Assembly (NCBI GenBank): GCA_007118195.1
Contig: SKSA01000097.1
Coordinates: 1 to 6,237 of the forward strand
Length of the DNA stretch: 6,237 bases
Source: Anaerobacillus sp.
GTDB taxonomy: Bacteria; Bacillota; Bacilli; Bacillales; Anaerobacillaceae
Direction of reading: 5' to 3'
Shown: one piece after another, positions 1-5,929 of the stretch
Position numbering within the stretch: the first letter of the stretch is position 1
Layout: each line of letters starts with the position of its first letter
Program-made: the position numbers and the translations under genes
Notes under the pieces: model-generated
Databases searched by the model: none
What the model was told of the DNA's origin: nothing
What the model saw: the letters and a program-made list of their open reading frames with translations, nothing else

Positions 1-729
1 GCAGGTCGTATGGCTTCACAAATCGGTGCGCAGTTCCTACAAAAATCGAACGGTGGAAAAGGAATTCTATTAGGTGGTATTCCTGGCGTTAAACGCGGAA
101 AAGTGACCGTTATTGGTGGCGGTGTCGTTGGAACAAATGCAGCTAAAATTGCGATGGGACTTGGCGCTGACGTAACCATTATCGACCTTAGTCCAGAACG
201 ACTTCGTCAACTAGACGATATTTTCGGTAACGACATTCAAACATTAATGTCAAATCCTTTAAATATCGCTCAAGCTGTTGCGGAATCAGATTTAGTGATC
301 GGTGCAGTTTTAATTCCTGGTGCAAAAGCTCCTAAACTAGTATCAGAAGAAATGGTTAAAGCAATGTCTCCTGGCTCTGTAATTGTTGACGTTGCAATTG
401 ATCAAGGTGGAATCTTTGAAACTGTTGATCATATTACGACACATGATAACCCAACATATGATAGACACGGTGTTGTTCATTATGCCGTTGCAAATATGCC
501 TGGTGCTGTTCCGAGAACGTCCACTATCGGTTTAACAAATGTGACTGTACCCTATGGATTACAAATTGCAAATAAAGGTGTTAAAAAAGCAATAACTGAG
601 AATCCTGCACTTTACCCAGGAGTTAATACAGCTAATGGTCATATCACATACGAAGTAGTTGCTAAAGACCTTGGTTATGAGTATGTTTCAGTAGAAAAAG
701 CCCTTGAAAAAGAAGCAACAACCGTTTAA
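1..729 (+). CDS. ald: Alanine dehydrogenase, C-terminal part (5' end outside window)
   Basis: Catalyses the reversible NAD-dependent deamination of L-alanine to pyruvate and ammonia in the cytoplasm; in Bacillus it supports growth on alanine and sporulation. The frame is open from base 1, reading A-G-R-M-A-S-Q-I-G. The first ATG, at base 10, lies inside the conserved AGRMASQ segment, so it is internal and not the start. About 242 residues are present against roughly 370-380 for the family, so some 135 N-terminal residues, including the substrate-binding Lys/His region, are missing. Counting from that internal Met as 1, the Rossmann dinucleotide motif GGGVVG is at 36-41, and Asp59 at the end of the second strand is the likely NAD ribose contact. 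VDVAIDQGG holds Asp131, equivalent to catalytic Asp270 of the M. tuberculosis enzyme. The conserved [16 protein letters not shown] stretch follows. The C-terminus looks intact and a terminator comes directly after. Recognition is by family memory and is very secure. Confidence 0.96.
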   Translation, partial: AGRMASQIGAQFLQKSNGGKGILLGGIPGVKRGKVTVIGGGVVGTNAAKIAMGLGADVTIIDLSPERLRQLDDIFGNDIQTLMSNPLNIAQAVAESDLVIGAVLIPGAKAPKLVSEEMVKAMSPGSVIVDVAIDQGGIFETVDHITTHDNPTYDRHGVVHYAVANMPGAVPRTSTIGLTNVTVPYGLQIANKGVKKAITENPALYPGVNTANGHITYEVVAKDLGYEYVSVEKALEKEATTV

Positions 730-740
730 TAAAATTGAAA

Positions 741-785
741 AAAGAAAGGGCCGACACTAAAAAAGCGTTAGCCCTTTCTTTTTTT
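741..785 (+). terminator. Rho-independent terminator after ald
   Basis: An 11-bp perfect stem (741-751 AAAGAAAGGGC with 771-781 GCCCTTTCTTT) encloses a 19-nt loop and runs into a T-tract to 785. It begins 11 bases after the ald stop codon. The loop is longer than usual, so some read-through into alr is possible. Confidence 0.8.
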
Positions 786-829
786 CGATCAATATCATTT
801 AATTTCACTACATAATAAGGAGTAAAAAA

Positions 830-2008
830 ATGAGCAACGTTAGTTATCGTGATACATGGACCGAAATCTCACTTAATGCTATTTATGATAATACTCAAAC
901 TTTTAAAAAAAATATTTCTAAAAGAACTAAATTAATGGCAGTTGTTAAAGCAGATGGATACGGACACGGGGCTATTGAGGTTAGTCATGCAGCGATAAAA
1001 GCAGGTGCAGATTATTTAGGAGTTGCCATTTTAGATGAAGCACTCGCCTTACGTGAAGCAGGAATTACAACTCCTATCCTTGTTTTAGGTTACACTCCAC
1101 CTCGCTCAATAGAAAAAGCGATCGACAGTAATATCTCATTAACTGTATATTCCAGTGAGGTTCTTACTGAAATTATATCTATTTCTAGGAAGTTAAATAA
1201 AACAACCAACATTCACCTTAAGGTGGATACAGGTATGGGCAGAGTCGGAGTAACAACAAAAGAAGCATTGCTTTCTTTAGCTTTAATGGCACAGGATACA
1301 ACCCATGTACATTTGGAAGGTTTATTTACCCATTTTGCAAACGCTGATAGTAATGATCAGACATATACAAATCAACAGTTCTATACCTTCAAGAAATTTA
1401 TTAGTTATCTAGAAGAACATCACATTCAGATCCCAATTAAACATTGCTGTAATAGCGCCGCAACAATCTGCCACTCTAACATGCACTTAGATATGGTACG
1501 TGTCGGTATAAGTCTTTATGGTTTGCTCCCATCAAAAGATATCAATCACTCTGCATTTCCGTTAAAGCAGGCAATGCATTTTAAAACAAAAGTATCGGCA
1601 ATAAAACAAATCTCAGGAGGGAAAGTGATAAGTTACGGTTGTACCTATTTAGCCCAAAAACGTACTAATATAGCAACCATTCCTGTAGGATATGCAGATG
1701 GATTATCTCGTTTATTATCAAATAAGGGGAATGTTTTAATAAAAAATCAACGTGTACCAATTGTAGGGCGAATTTGTATGGATCAAACGATGTTAGACGT
1801 GACTCGTATCCACTCTATCGATACTGAAACTGAAGTTACAATCTTTGGTGGTTCAAAAGAGGCCTTTATTTCAATTGATGAAGTAGCTGAACAGATGGGA
1901 ACGATTAACTATGAGGTTGTTTGTTTAATTGGAAAACGAGTACCGCGAGTTTATATTAACACAACTCAGACTAAATTCTTAAAAATGTCTAATAAAGTCC
2001 TTGTTTGA
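830..2008 (+). CDS. alr: Alanine racemase (PLP-dependent)
   Basis: Interconverts L- and D-alanine in the cytoplasm, supplying D-alanine for peptidoglycan; in spore formers, spore-associated racemases also remove the germinant L-alanine. The 392 residues form a full-length fold-type III enzyme (family about 370-390). The N-terminal PLP barrel carries VVKADGYGHGA, with the PLP-binding lysine at Lys40 and Tyr44. HLKVDTGMGRVG gives Lys131, matching the lysine that is carbamylated in the Geobacillus enzyme, and Arg138, which contacts PLP. VISYG supplies the second catalytic base Tyr269, and IPVGYADG and ICMDQTMLDVT complete the C-terminal domain's active-site contacts. The ATG at 830 is preceded by AAGGAGT at 817-823 with a 6-nt gap, and WTEISLNAIYDN is the normal family N-terminus, so this start is firm. 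The last 15 or so residues after RVPRVY look slightly long. It lies about 100 bases after ald on the same strand but behind a terminator, and I found no convincing promoter in the gap. Many bacilli carry two racemases; which paralogue this is cannot be told here. Confidence 0.95.
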   Translation: MSNVSYRDTWTEISLNAIYDNTQTFKKNISKRTKLMAVVKADGYGHGAIEVSHAAIKAGADYLGVAILDEALALREAGITTPILVLGYTPPRSIEKAIDSNISLTVYSSEVLTEIISISRKLNKTTNIHLKVDTGMGRVGVTTKEALLSLALMAQDTTHVHLEGLFTHFANADSNDQTYTNQQFYTFKKFISYLEEHHIQIPIKHCCNSAATICHSNMHLDMVRVGISLYGLLPSKDINHSAFPLKQAMHFKTKVSAIKQISGGKVISYGCTYLAQKRTNIATIPVGYADGLSRLLSNKGNVLIKNQRVPIVGRICMDQTMLDVTRIHSIDTETEVTIFGGSKEAFISIDEVAEQMGTINYEVVCLIGKRVPRVYINTTQTKFLKMSNKVLV

Positions 2009-2017
2009 AATAAAAAG

Positions 2018-2037
2018 GGGTGGACCACTGTCCACCC
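2018..2037. terminator. Bidirectional terminator between alr and the MscS-like gene
   Basis: An 8-bp perfect stem (2018-2025 GGGTGGAC with 2030-2037 GTCCACCC) has a 4-nt loop. On the minus strand it is followed by CTTTTTATTT, a good U-tract for the gene ending at 2065. On the plus strand the tail TTCTCTCCT is poorer but probably still works for alr, whose stop codon is 9 bases upstream. Confidence 0.82.
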
Positions 2038-2064
2038 TTCTCTCCTACAATTTCATTACAAAGT

Positions 2065-3138
2065 TTATTTTTTTTCATTTGCTTCAATGTAAATACTTCG
2101 ACTTGGAAAAGCAACAGAAACCCCTTCCCTTTCAAGTATTTCCATAATTTTAAAATTAACATCCTCTTTTATAGACAAATACTCTCCCCAAGCCGTCGTT
2201 TTTGTAAAGAAATAAAGAAAAATATCTAAACTACTGTCATTAAATTTATCAAAGCGAACGAAGATTAACTCTTGATCGATGTCGGAATGACTTTTCAGCA
2301 TTTCATCAATTTTTTTCACACATTTCTCTACCTTTTCTTTCGGAGTAGTATAAGTAACTCCTAAGTTAAAGGAAATTTGTCTTTTGCCCATCTTAGTCCA
2401 GTTGGTAATCGGTTCATTGGATAATGTAGAGTTAGGAACTGTGACAATCGCTTGGGCGAATGTACGAACTTTAGTGCTTCGAAATGTTATTTCTTCAACC
2501 GTCCCTTCTACGCTCGGAGTTTTAATCCAATCTCCTATTGTAAATGGTTTTTCGCTAATAATAATAACTCCGCCAAAAAGATTGGCGATCGCATCTTTCG
2601 CTGCAAGGGCAAATGCTAGTCCACCTAAACCTAAGCCTGCCACAAAACCATTAACGTCGTATCCCCATTCATCAGCAATGATACTAATTATTAAAGCAAT
2701 AATAACGATTCGTACTAATTTTGATAAAAACGGTAATAAAATTTCGTCTACCTCTACATCAAATTTTGACCCCACTTTTTGGAACAACACCGATGTTGAT
2801 GCAGATAAATTAAATAACCCGTAACCAATTAGAAAAATAATAAAAGAGCGATATAATTGTAAAATTAGATCGTCTGTTTTTTCCTCTAAAGGTAAATACA
2901 TTAACGAGAGATAAAATCCTAAGCCAACAAAAAATAATCGTAGCGGTCCCTCAAAAGCAACGAAAACATTCGACAATAATTCAGTTGGTGTTTTTTTCGC
3001 TAATCTTAACAATAATTTAAAAATATATTTCGTAAAAATCTTTCTAAATACATGAAATAAAATAAATATTGCTATGGCAATCCCGATCTCTTCCCACTGA
3101 GTTAACCACTCATATCGGGATATAAATTGTTCAAACAT
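2065..3138 (-). CDS. MscS-family mechanosensitive ion channel
   Basis: A small-conductance mechanosensitive channel in the cytoplasmic membrane, expected to open under membrane tension and release solutes on osmotic downshock. The protein has 357 residues with hydrophobic segments near 17-33, 62-82, 95-115 and 138-156. The pore-lining helix is at about 163-190, with the typical Gly/Ala pattern GLGLGGLAFALAAKD followed by NLFGG. The beta domain starts at PFTIGDWI (198-205) and continues through VEEITFRSTKVRT and VPNSTLSNEPITNW. The C-terminal alpha/beta domain ends with VAFPSRSIYIE, equivalent to the FPxxxxxL end of MscS. It has about one helix more than the 3-TM E. coli MscS (286 aa) and resembles the longer Bacillus YhdY-type homologues; I do not assign a symbol. 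The ATG is preceded by GTGAGGT (3149-3155 on the complement) at about 10 nt. It is monocistronic, convergent with alr and divergent from the ABC ATPase gene. Confidence 0.93.
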   Translation of the reverse strand: MFEQFISRYEWLTQWEEIGIAIAIFILFHVFRKIFTKYIFKLLLRLAKKTPTELLSNVFVAFEGPLRLFFVGLGFYLSLMYLPLEEKTDDLILQLYRSFIIFLIGYGLFNLSASTSVLFQKVGSKFDVEVDEILLPFLSKLVRIVIIALIISIIADEWGYDVNGFVAGLGLGGLAFALAAKDAIANLFGGVIIISEKPFTIGDWIKTPSVEGTVEEITFRSTKVRTFAQAIVTVPNSTLSNEPITNWTKMGKRQISFNLGVTYTTPKEKVEKCVKKIDEMLKSHSDIDQELIFVRFDKFNDSSLDIFLYFFTKTTAWGEYLSIKEDVNFKIMEILEREGVSVAFPSRSIYIEANEKK

Positions 3139-3177
3139 TTAGCCAACGACCTCACTTTATTATTTATACTCAAATAA

Positions 3178-3202
3178 ATGATATACTTACTAGCTATATC
3201 AT
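3178..3202. repeat. Inverted repeat overlapping the candidate MscS-gene promoter
   Basis: Perfect 8-bp arms ATGATATA (3178-3185) and TATATCAT (3195-3202) surround a 9-nt spacer. The repeat covers the candidate -10 box, the whole promoter spacer and the edge of the -35 box, which is a typical placement for a repressor operator. No regulator gene is visible nearby and the arms are almost all A/T, so a chance origin is possible. Confidence 0.4.
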
Positions 3203-3206
3203 GCAA
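3178..3206 (-). promoter_or_regulatory. Candidate sigma-A promoter for the MscS-like gene
   Basis: On the minus strand, TTGCAT (complement of 3201-3206) and TATCAT (complement of 3178-3183) are separated by exactly 17 bases. The -10 box matches the consensus at 5 of 6 positions and the -35 at only 3 of 6. The start point would fall near 3171, giving a leader of about 32 nt before the ATG at 3138. Spacing and position fit, but AT-rich DNA produces such matches readily. Confidence 0.5.
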
Positions 3207-3294
3207 TATAAAAAAGAATGACCTATACCTTTTTCGCTTGATCAACCAAATATAACATAGTTGTTAAATTCTTTGTCGCTTTGAAGAACTTTAT

Positions 3295-3323
3295 TTGTAT
3301 AGAAAACAAAAATACTACATAAT
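3295..3323 (+). promoter_or_regulatory. Weak candidate promoter for the ABC ATPase gene
   Basis: TTGTAT (3295-3300) and CATAAT (3318-3323) are separated by 17 bases. The -10 matches at 5 of 6 positions and the -35 at 3 of 6. It would give a leader of about 100 nt. Apart from this and the divergent promoter, the gap 3139-3433 shows no gene or strong structure. Confidence 0.3.
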
Positions 3324-3418
3324 ATTCAAATTTTTAGATTTATTCGTATTTATTTTCATATAGATTAATGTTTAAATAGTATTATGGGAGTTATTTAGAG
3401 AAATTGTTAAATGTTTTG

Positions 3419-3427
3419 AGAGGGGTG
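3419..3427 (+). promoter_or_regulatory. Ribosome binding site that fixes the ABC ATPase start at 3434
   Basis: The purine run AGAGGGGTG lies 6 nt before the ATG at 3434. A TTG at 3404 would extend the frame by ten residues (starting M-L-N-V-L-R-G-V-K-G) but has only a weak AGAG upstream. ABC ATPases of this group normally begin a few residues before the first beta strand, as M-Y-V-I-T-A-K-N-I does. Confidence 0.7.
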
Positions 3428-3433
3428 AAAGGT

Positions 3434-4129
3434 ATGTATGTAATAACTGCAAAAAACATTTCCAAAAAATATATAACAGGAAATCAAAGAAATATCTTGT
3501 TTGATGACATATCACTAAATGTTCATGAAGGGGAAATTATCTTTATCAGTGGAGAATACGGAAGTGGAAAAACAACCCTGCTAAAAATGATCGCTGCTAT
3601 GACCCCACCTAACCATGGAAAGATTAAAGTTTTAGGAAAAGACTTATTAACCATTGAAAAACGTTCCGATTGGCGCCTGAAACATATAGGCTTTTTAACA
3701 AATGATGATTCTTTAATACCTTATCTAACTGTAAAACAACATTTATTAATGGGACTTAATGAAGCTGATTCTGATTACAAACTACTTAATGAAGAAGCAC
3801 AGTATATTTTAACGATGCTTGGCATCAACGAAAATCAACTTAGTCATTATCCCGAAGCTTTATCAAAAGTAGACCGGTTAAAAATTACTCTTGCTAGAGT
3901 GTTAATGGCGAACCCTCGTCTTTTATTGTTAGATGAACTTACGAGTGAATTAAATGAAGACGAATGCTTCGATTTTTATCGTATTCTTATTGAATTTGCA
4001 AGAACACAAAACATAACACTAATTCTTACTGGGGAAAATCAAAATTGTGATATTGCAGACAGAATACTTAAGCTTGAAAGCGGAAAACTTATTGAAGTTA
4101 ATGATAACAAAAAGTATGTTTTACATTAA
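3434..4129 (+). CDS. Stand-alone ABC-type ATPase with degenerate signature and H-loop
   Basis: A 231-residue nucleotide-binding domain, closest in layout to the FtsE/LolD/MacB group, with no membrane segment of its own. Walker A is intact (GEYGSGKTT, 40-48). Walker B keeps Asp167 and the catalytic Glu168 (LLLLDE, 163-168). Other motifs deviate. The Q-loop position after IGF reads L-T-N, so the usual Gln is replaced by Asn90. The signature LSGGQ is LSKVD (143-147), losing both glycines. The D-loop after Walker B reads L-T-S-E-L-N (169-174) in place of P-T-x-x-L-D. The switch histidine of the T-H-D motif is Gly200 (L-T-G-E). ATP binding is therefore likely, but canonical dimer-driven hydrolysis is doubtful. 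No permease or binding protein gene adjoins it; its neighbours point the other way on both sides. It could pair with a permease encoded elsewhere, act as a regulatory or structural subunit, or be drifting in function. The frame is intact, so it is not an obvious pseudogene. ABC fold secure; role unknown. Confidence 0.88.
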   Translation: MYVITAKNISKKYITGNQRNILFDDISLNVHEGEIIFISGEYGSGKTTLLKMIAAMTPPNHGKIKVLGKDLLTIEKRSDWRLKHIGFLTNDDSLIPYLTVKQHLLMGLNEADSDYKLLNEEAQYILTMLGINENQLSHYPEALSKVDRLKITLARVLMANPRLLLLDELTSELNEDECFDFYRILIEFARTQNITLILTGENQNCDIADRILKLESGKLIEVNDNKKYVLH

Positions 4130-4134
4130 AACAA

Positions 4135-4149
4135 TTGAAAGCGTTTACT
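4135..4149. promoter_or_regulatory. cre-like site (CcpA operator candidate)
   Basis: TTGAAAGCGTTTACT matches every defined position of the degenerate Bacillus cre consensus WTGNAANCGNWNNCW. It lies 5 bases after the stop codon of the ABC ATPase gene and before the shared terminator, downstream of both convergent genes. That position is unusual for a working cre site, so either roadblock-type control or coincidence is possible. Confidence 0.4.
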
Positions 4150-4163
4150 GTAATTTAATAAGA

Positions 4164-4200
4164 AAAAAAGCTAAGGGCTTTGCAACCCCTTAGCTTTTTT
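4164..4200. terminator. Strong bidirectional terminator between ABC ATPase and transporter genes
   Basis: GCTAAGGG (4170-4177) pairs with CCCTTAGC (4187-4194), extended by six A:T pairs to a 14-bp stem with a 9-nt loop. There is a T-run on each strand's exit side. It serves both convergent genes, ending 7 bases from the stop codon of the minus-strand gene. Confidence 0.92.
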
Positions 4201-4207
4201 ATAATTA

Positions 4208-5746
4208 TTACAATGCTAAAATAGCGTAAGCAACGCCAATAACACCTATTAATAAAAGTATATAGACCGGTTTTTTCGGCATCTCACCGTCTTTTTCCAT
4301 TGCTTTACCAAACATAAAGAACACTAATGGATGAACTAAAAACGGCATCGAAAAAATAAATGGTATTAAAGCTGCCGCACTATTACCAAACATACCTTCT
4401 TGAACAGCAGCAAACAGCCCGAAGTGTGAAATAGCTGCCGTTTGCGCCATTGCAGCATAATCCATCGGCATAGCACTAAATGAAAGTAATGTTAATCCAC
4501 CAAACACCGCACAAAGCTGCCAACCAAATGAAAATTGCATTAATGCTTTAACTTCTTTATTATCTTGACCACCTGCATTACGTAGATTTTTCATTGAAAG
4601 GATCGTTAAAAATACACCTACAGCAACAATAATTAGCGCAGGACCTAACATTAACGAGCCTCTTTCAGCACTCATTGCAAGAACGGAAAAAACAAACACG
4701 TGACCGAAAAATGGAATGTTAATCATAATTGGAGCACGGCTTGCAGCTACCTTTCCAAGGTCTCCAGCTGTACAAGCTCCGGTTAAACCTGAATGCGAAA
4801 GAGCACCAGCCATTCCAGGGGCTAAATTACGAACGTTAGTCGTACGAGCAAAGTACATTAGTAACGCAATCCCACCGAACATCCATAACAGTTGTCCGAA
4901 AAACCCATAAGCAAGAACAGAGTTCATACCTTCAATGGTAAATGCTTCACCAATTCTAGATCCACCAACCATAAAGTTAGCAGCAAGTACAACCGGAATA
5001 CCGGCAAATAGCAATGCTTTAACCGTCGGACCAAAGCTATATTTATAAAAAATGGCCCCAATCGCTGCAGCGATCAGCATCGCAAAGAAAATTTGAGGTA
5101 ATGCAATGATTGGTTGAATTAAATTAGCCATATAAAAAGATATTAATAAAACTCCAACAATTACAATAATCTCTAATACGCCTTTACGAATATATAGGTG
5201 CTTATTGCTAATTTTAGCTTTATTGTCAATTAAAATAATCGAACCGACGAGTCCAATATAAGCAATTAACGGATAATAACGACTTAACTCACCAGCGTTT
5301 AAACCTAAAATTAGTCTTACTAAACCTTCAATTCCTAGTAATAAGAAAAATGAACGTAAAATAAAAACAAATTGTGTTCGAGTTGTTCCTAACATCGTTT
5401 CTTCTGCAGACGGAACAATCATGTCTTCTCCTGATAGTTCTTTCCCACCGAGAATCTTCCTTAACTCTTGTCCACCGACAAAGAACGAAACGATTAAAGC
5501 AATAATTGTCGTTCTAGCAATAAAATTAACGATTGGAAATTCAGTTAATCCTGGCGTCGCTACTCCACTTGCCATTAACACATAACCCATCGTCAATCCA
5601 AAAATAACGATAATTAAAATAGGTGAATAACGTGTCCCTGCGACAACTGTTCTTGAAATAAGAACCATTGGGATTAATAAAAAGAGCGTTAACCAAAAAT
5701 GGTTTAACATTTGCATACTGCCGATTTGTTCAATGATGGCTTCCAT
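4208..5746 (-). CDS. Polytopic membrane protein, putative transporter of unassigned family
   Basis: A 512-residue, very hydrophobic protein with about 12-13 predicted membrane segments (near 15-35, 40-60, 73-93, 124-148, 157-174, 188-208, 215-234, 243-262, 277-299, 338-358, 365-385, 405-425, 455-480, 493-511). The longest soluble loop is 94-123, with acidic residues. A glycine- and small-residue-rich stretch at 311-339 (GMAGALSHSG, then GACTAGDLGKVAASRAP) looks like a re-entrant or substrate/ion-binding segment of a secondary transporter, as does MVGGSRIGE at 259-267. The pattern is loosely reminiscent of glutamate:sodium (GltS/ESS-like) carriers, but this is a guess and I recognise no specific family. 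The ATG at 5746 has GGGGAG (complement of 5757-5762) 10 nt upstream, a good start. It is a single gene with its own candidate promoter, the shared terminator at its 3' end, and no enzyme or regulator beside it to suggest a substrate. Confidence 0.85.
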   Translation of the reverse strand: MEAIIEQIGSMQMLNHFWLTLFLLIPMVLISRTVVAGTRYSPILIIVIFGLTMGYVLMASGVATPGLTEFPIVNFIARTTIIALIVSFFVGGQELRKILGGKELSGEDMIVPSAEETMLGTTRTQFVFILRSFFLLLGIEGLVRLILGLNAGELSRYYPLIAYIGLVGSIILIDNKAKISNKHLYIRKGVLEIIVIVGVLLISFYMANLIQPIIALPQIFFAMLIAAAIGAIFYKYSFGPTVKALLFAGIPVVLAANFMVGGSRIGEAFTIEGMNSVLAYGFFGQLLWMFGGIALLMYFARTTNVRNLAPGMAGALSHSGLTGACTAGDLGKVAASRAPIMINIPFFGHVFVFSVLAMSAERGSLMLGPALIIVAVGVFLTILSMKNLRNAGGQDNKEVKALMQFSFGWQLCAVFGGLTLLSFSAMPMDYAAMAQTAAISHFGLFAAVQEGMFGNSAAALIPFIFSMPFLVHPLVFFMFGKAMEKDGEMPKKPVYILLLIGVIGVAYAILAL

Positions 5747-5808
5747 AAAAAAACTTCTCCCCTCTACCTCAACTCATTTTTAATATATTTTTTTGCATAC
5801 CGTTGTAT

Positions 5809-5837
5809 ATAATACACGTTTTTATCAATAAGGTAAA
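5809..5837 (-). promoter_or_regulatory. Candidate sigma-A promoter for the putative transporter
   Basis: On the minus strand, TTTACC (complement of 5832-5837) and TATTAT (complement of 5809-5814) are 17 bases apart. They match the consensus at 4 and 5 of 6 positions. Transcription would begin near 5801, about 55 nt before the ATG. A small dyad, TGTAT-ATA-ATACA (5804-5816), overlaps the -10 box. Confidence 0.5.
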
Positions 5838-5888
5838 TAGGAGATCTATAGAAACATCTGATGACCTGTTAATTTGATTGAAACATAG

Positions 5889-5927
5889 AAAAGGTGACTC
5901 CCATAATAAAGTGAGAGTCACCTTTTT
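5889..5927 (-). terminator. Terminator after the holin-like gene
   Basis: GGTGACTC (5893-5900) pairs with GAGTCACC (5915-5922), extended by four A:T pairs to 12 bp, with a 14-nt loop. On the minus strand it exits into TTTTCTATG just after the holin-like gene's stop codon at 5930; the plus-strand exit is also T-rich. It separates that gene from the transporter gene downstream. Confidence 0.85.
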
Positions 5928-5929
5928 AC

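Noticed and set aside
10..12. ATG at base 10 as the ald start
   Set aside because: It is the Met of the conserved internal AGRMASQ segment; the frame is open to the left edge and one third of the enzyme would be missing.
2020..2229. Plus-strand open frame of 69 codons opposite the 3' end of the MscS-like gene
   Set aside because: It overlaps the terminator and the antisense of a clear MscS-family gene, has no ribosome binding site and shows no recognisable protein pattern.
2384..2824. Plus-strand open frame of 146 codons inside the MscS-like gene
   Set aside because: It lies entirely antisense to the conserved pore and beta-domain coding region; its composition reflects the opposite strand and no start signal precedes it.
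3404..3433. TTG start that would lengthen the ABC ATPase by ten residues
   Set aside because: The purine-rich binding site at 3419-3427 would fall inside the coding region and is well placed for the ATG at 3434; the added residues match nothing expected at the N-terminus of this fold.
4716..4910. Plus-strand open frame of 64 codons inside the transporter gene
   Set aside because: It is antisense to the glycine-rich membrane segment; the Pro/Ala-rich content is a shadow of the Gly/Ala codons on the other strand.
5747..5888. Possible small gene in the gap upstream of the transporter gene
   Set aside because: Only very short frames are present; the region is explained by the ribosome binding site and candidate promoter.
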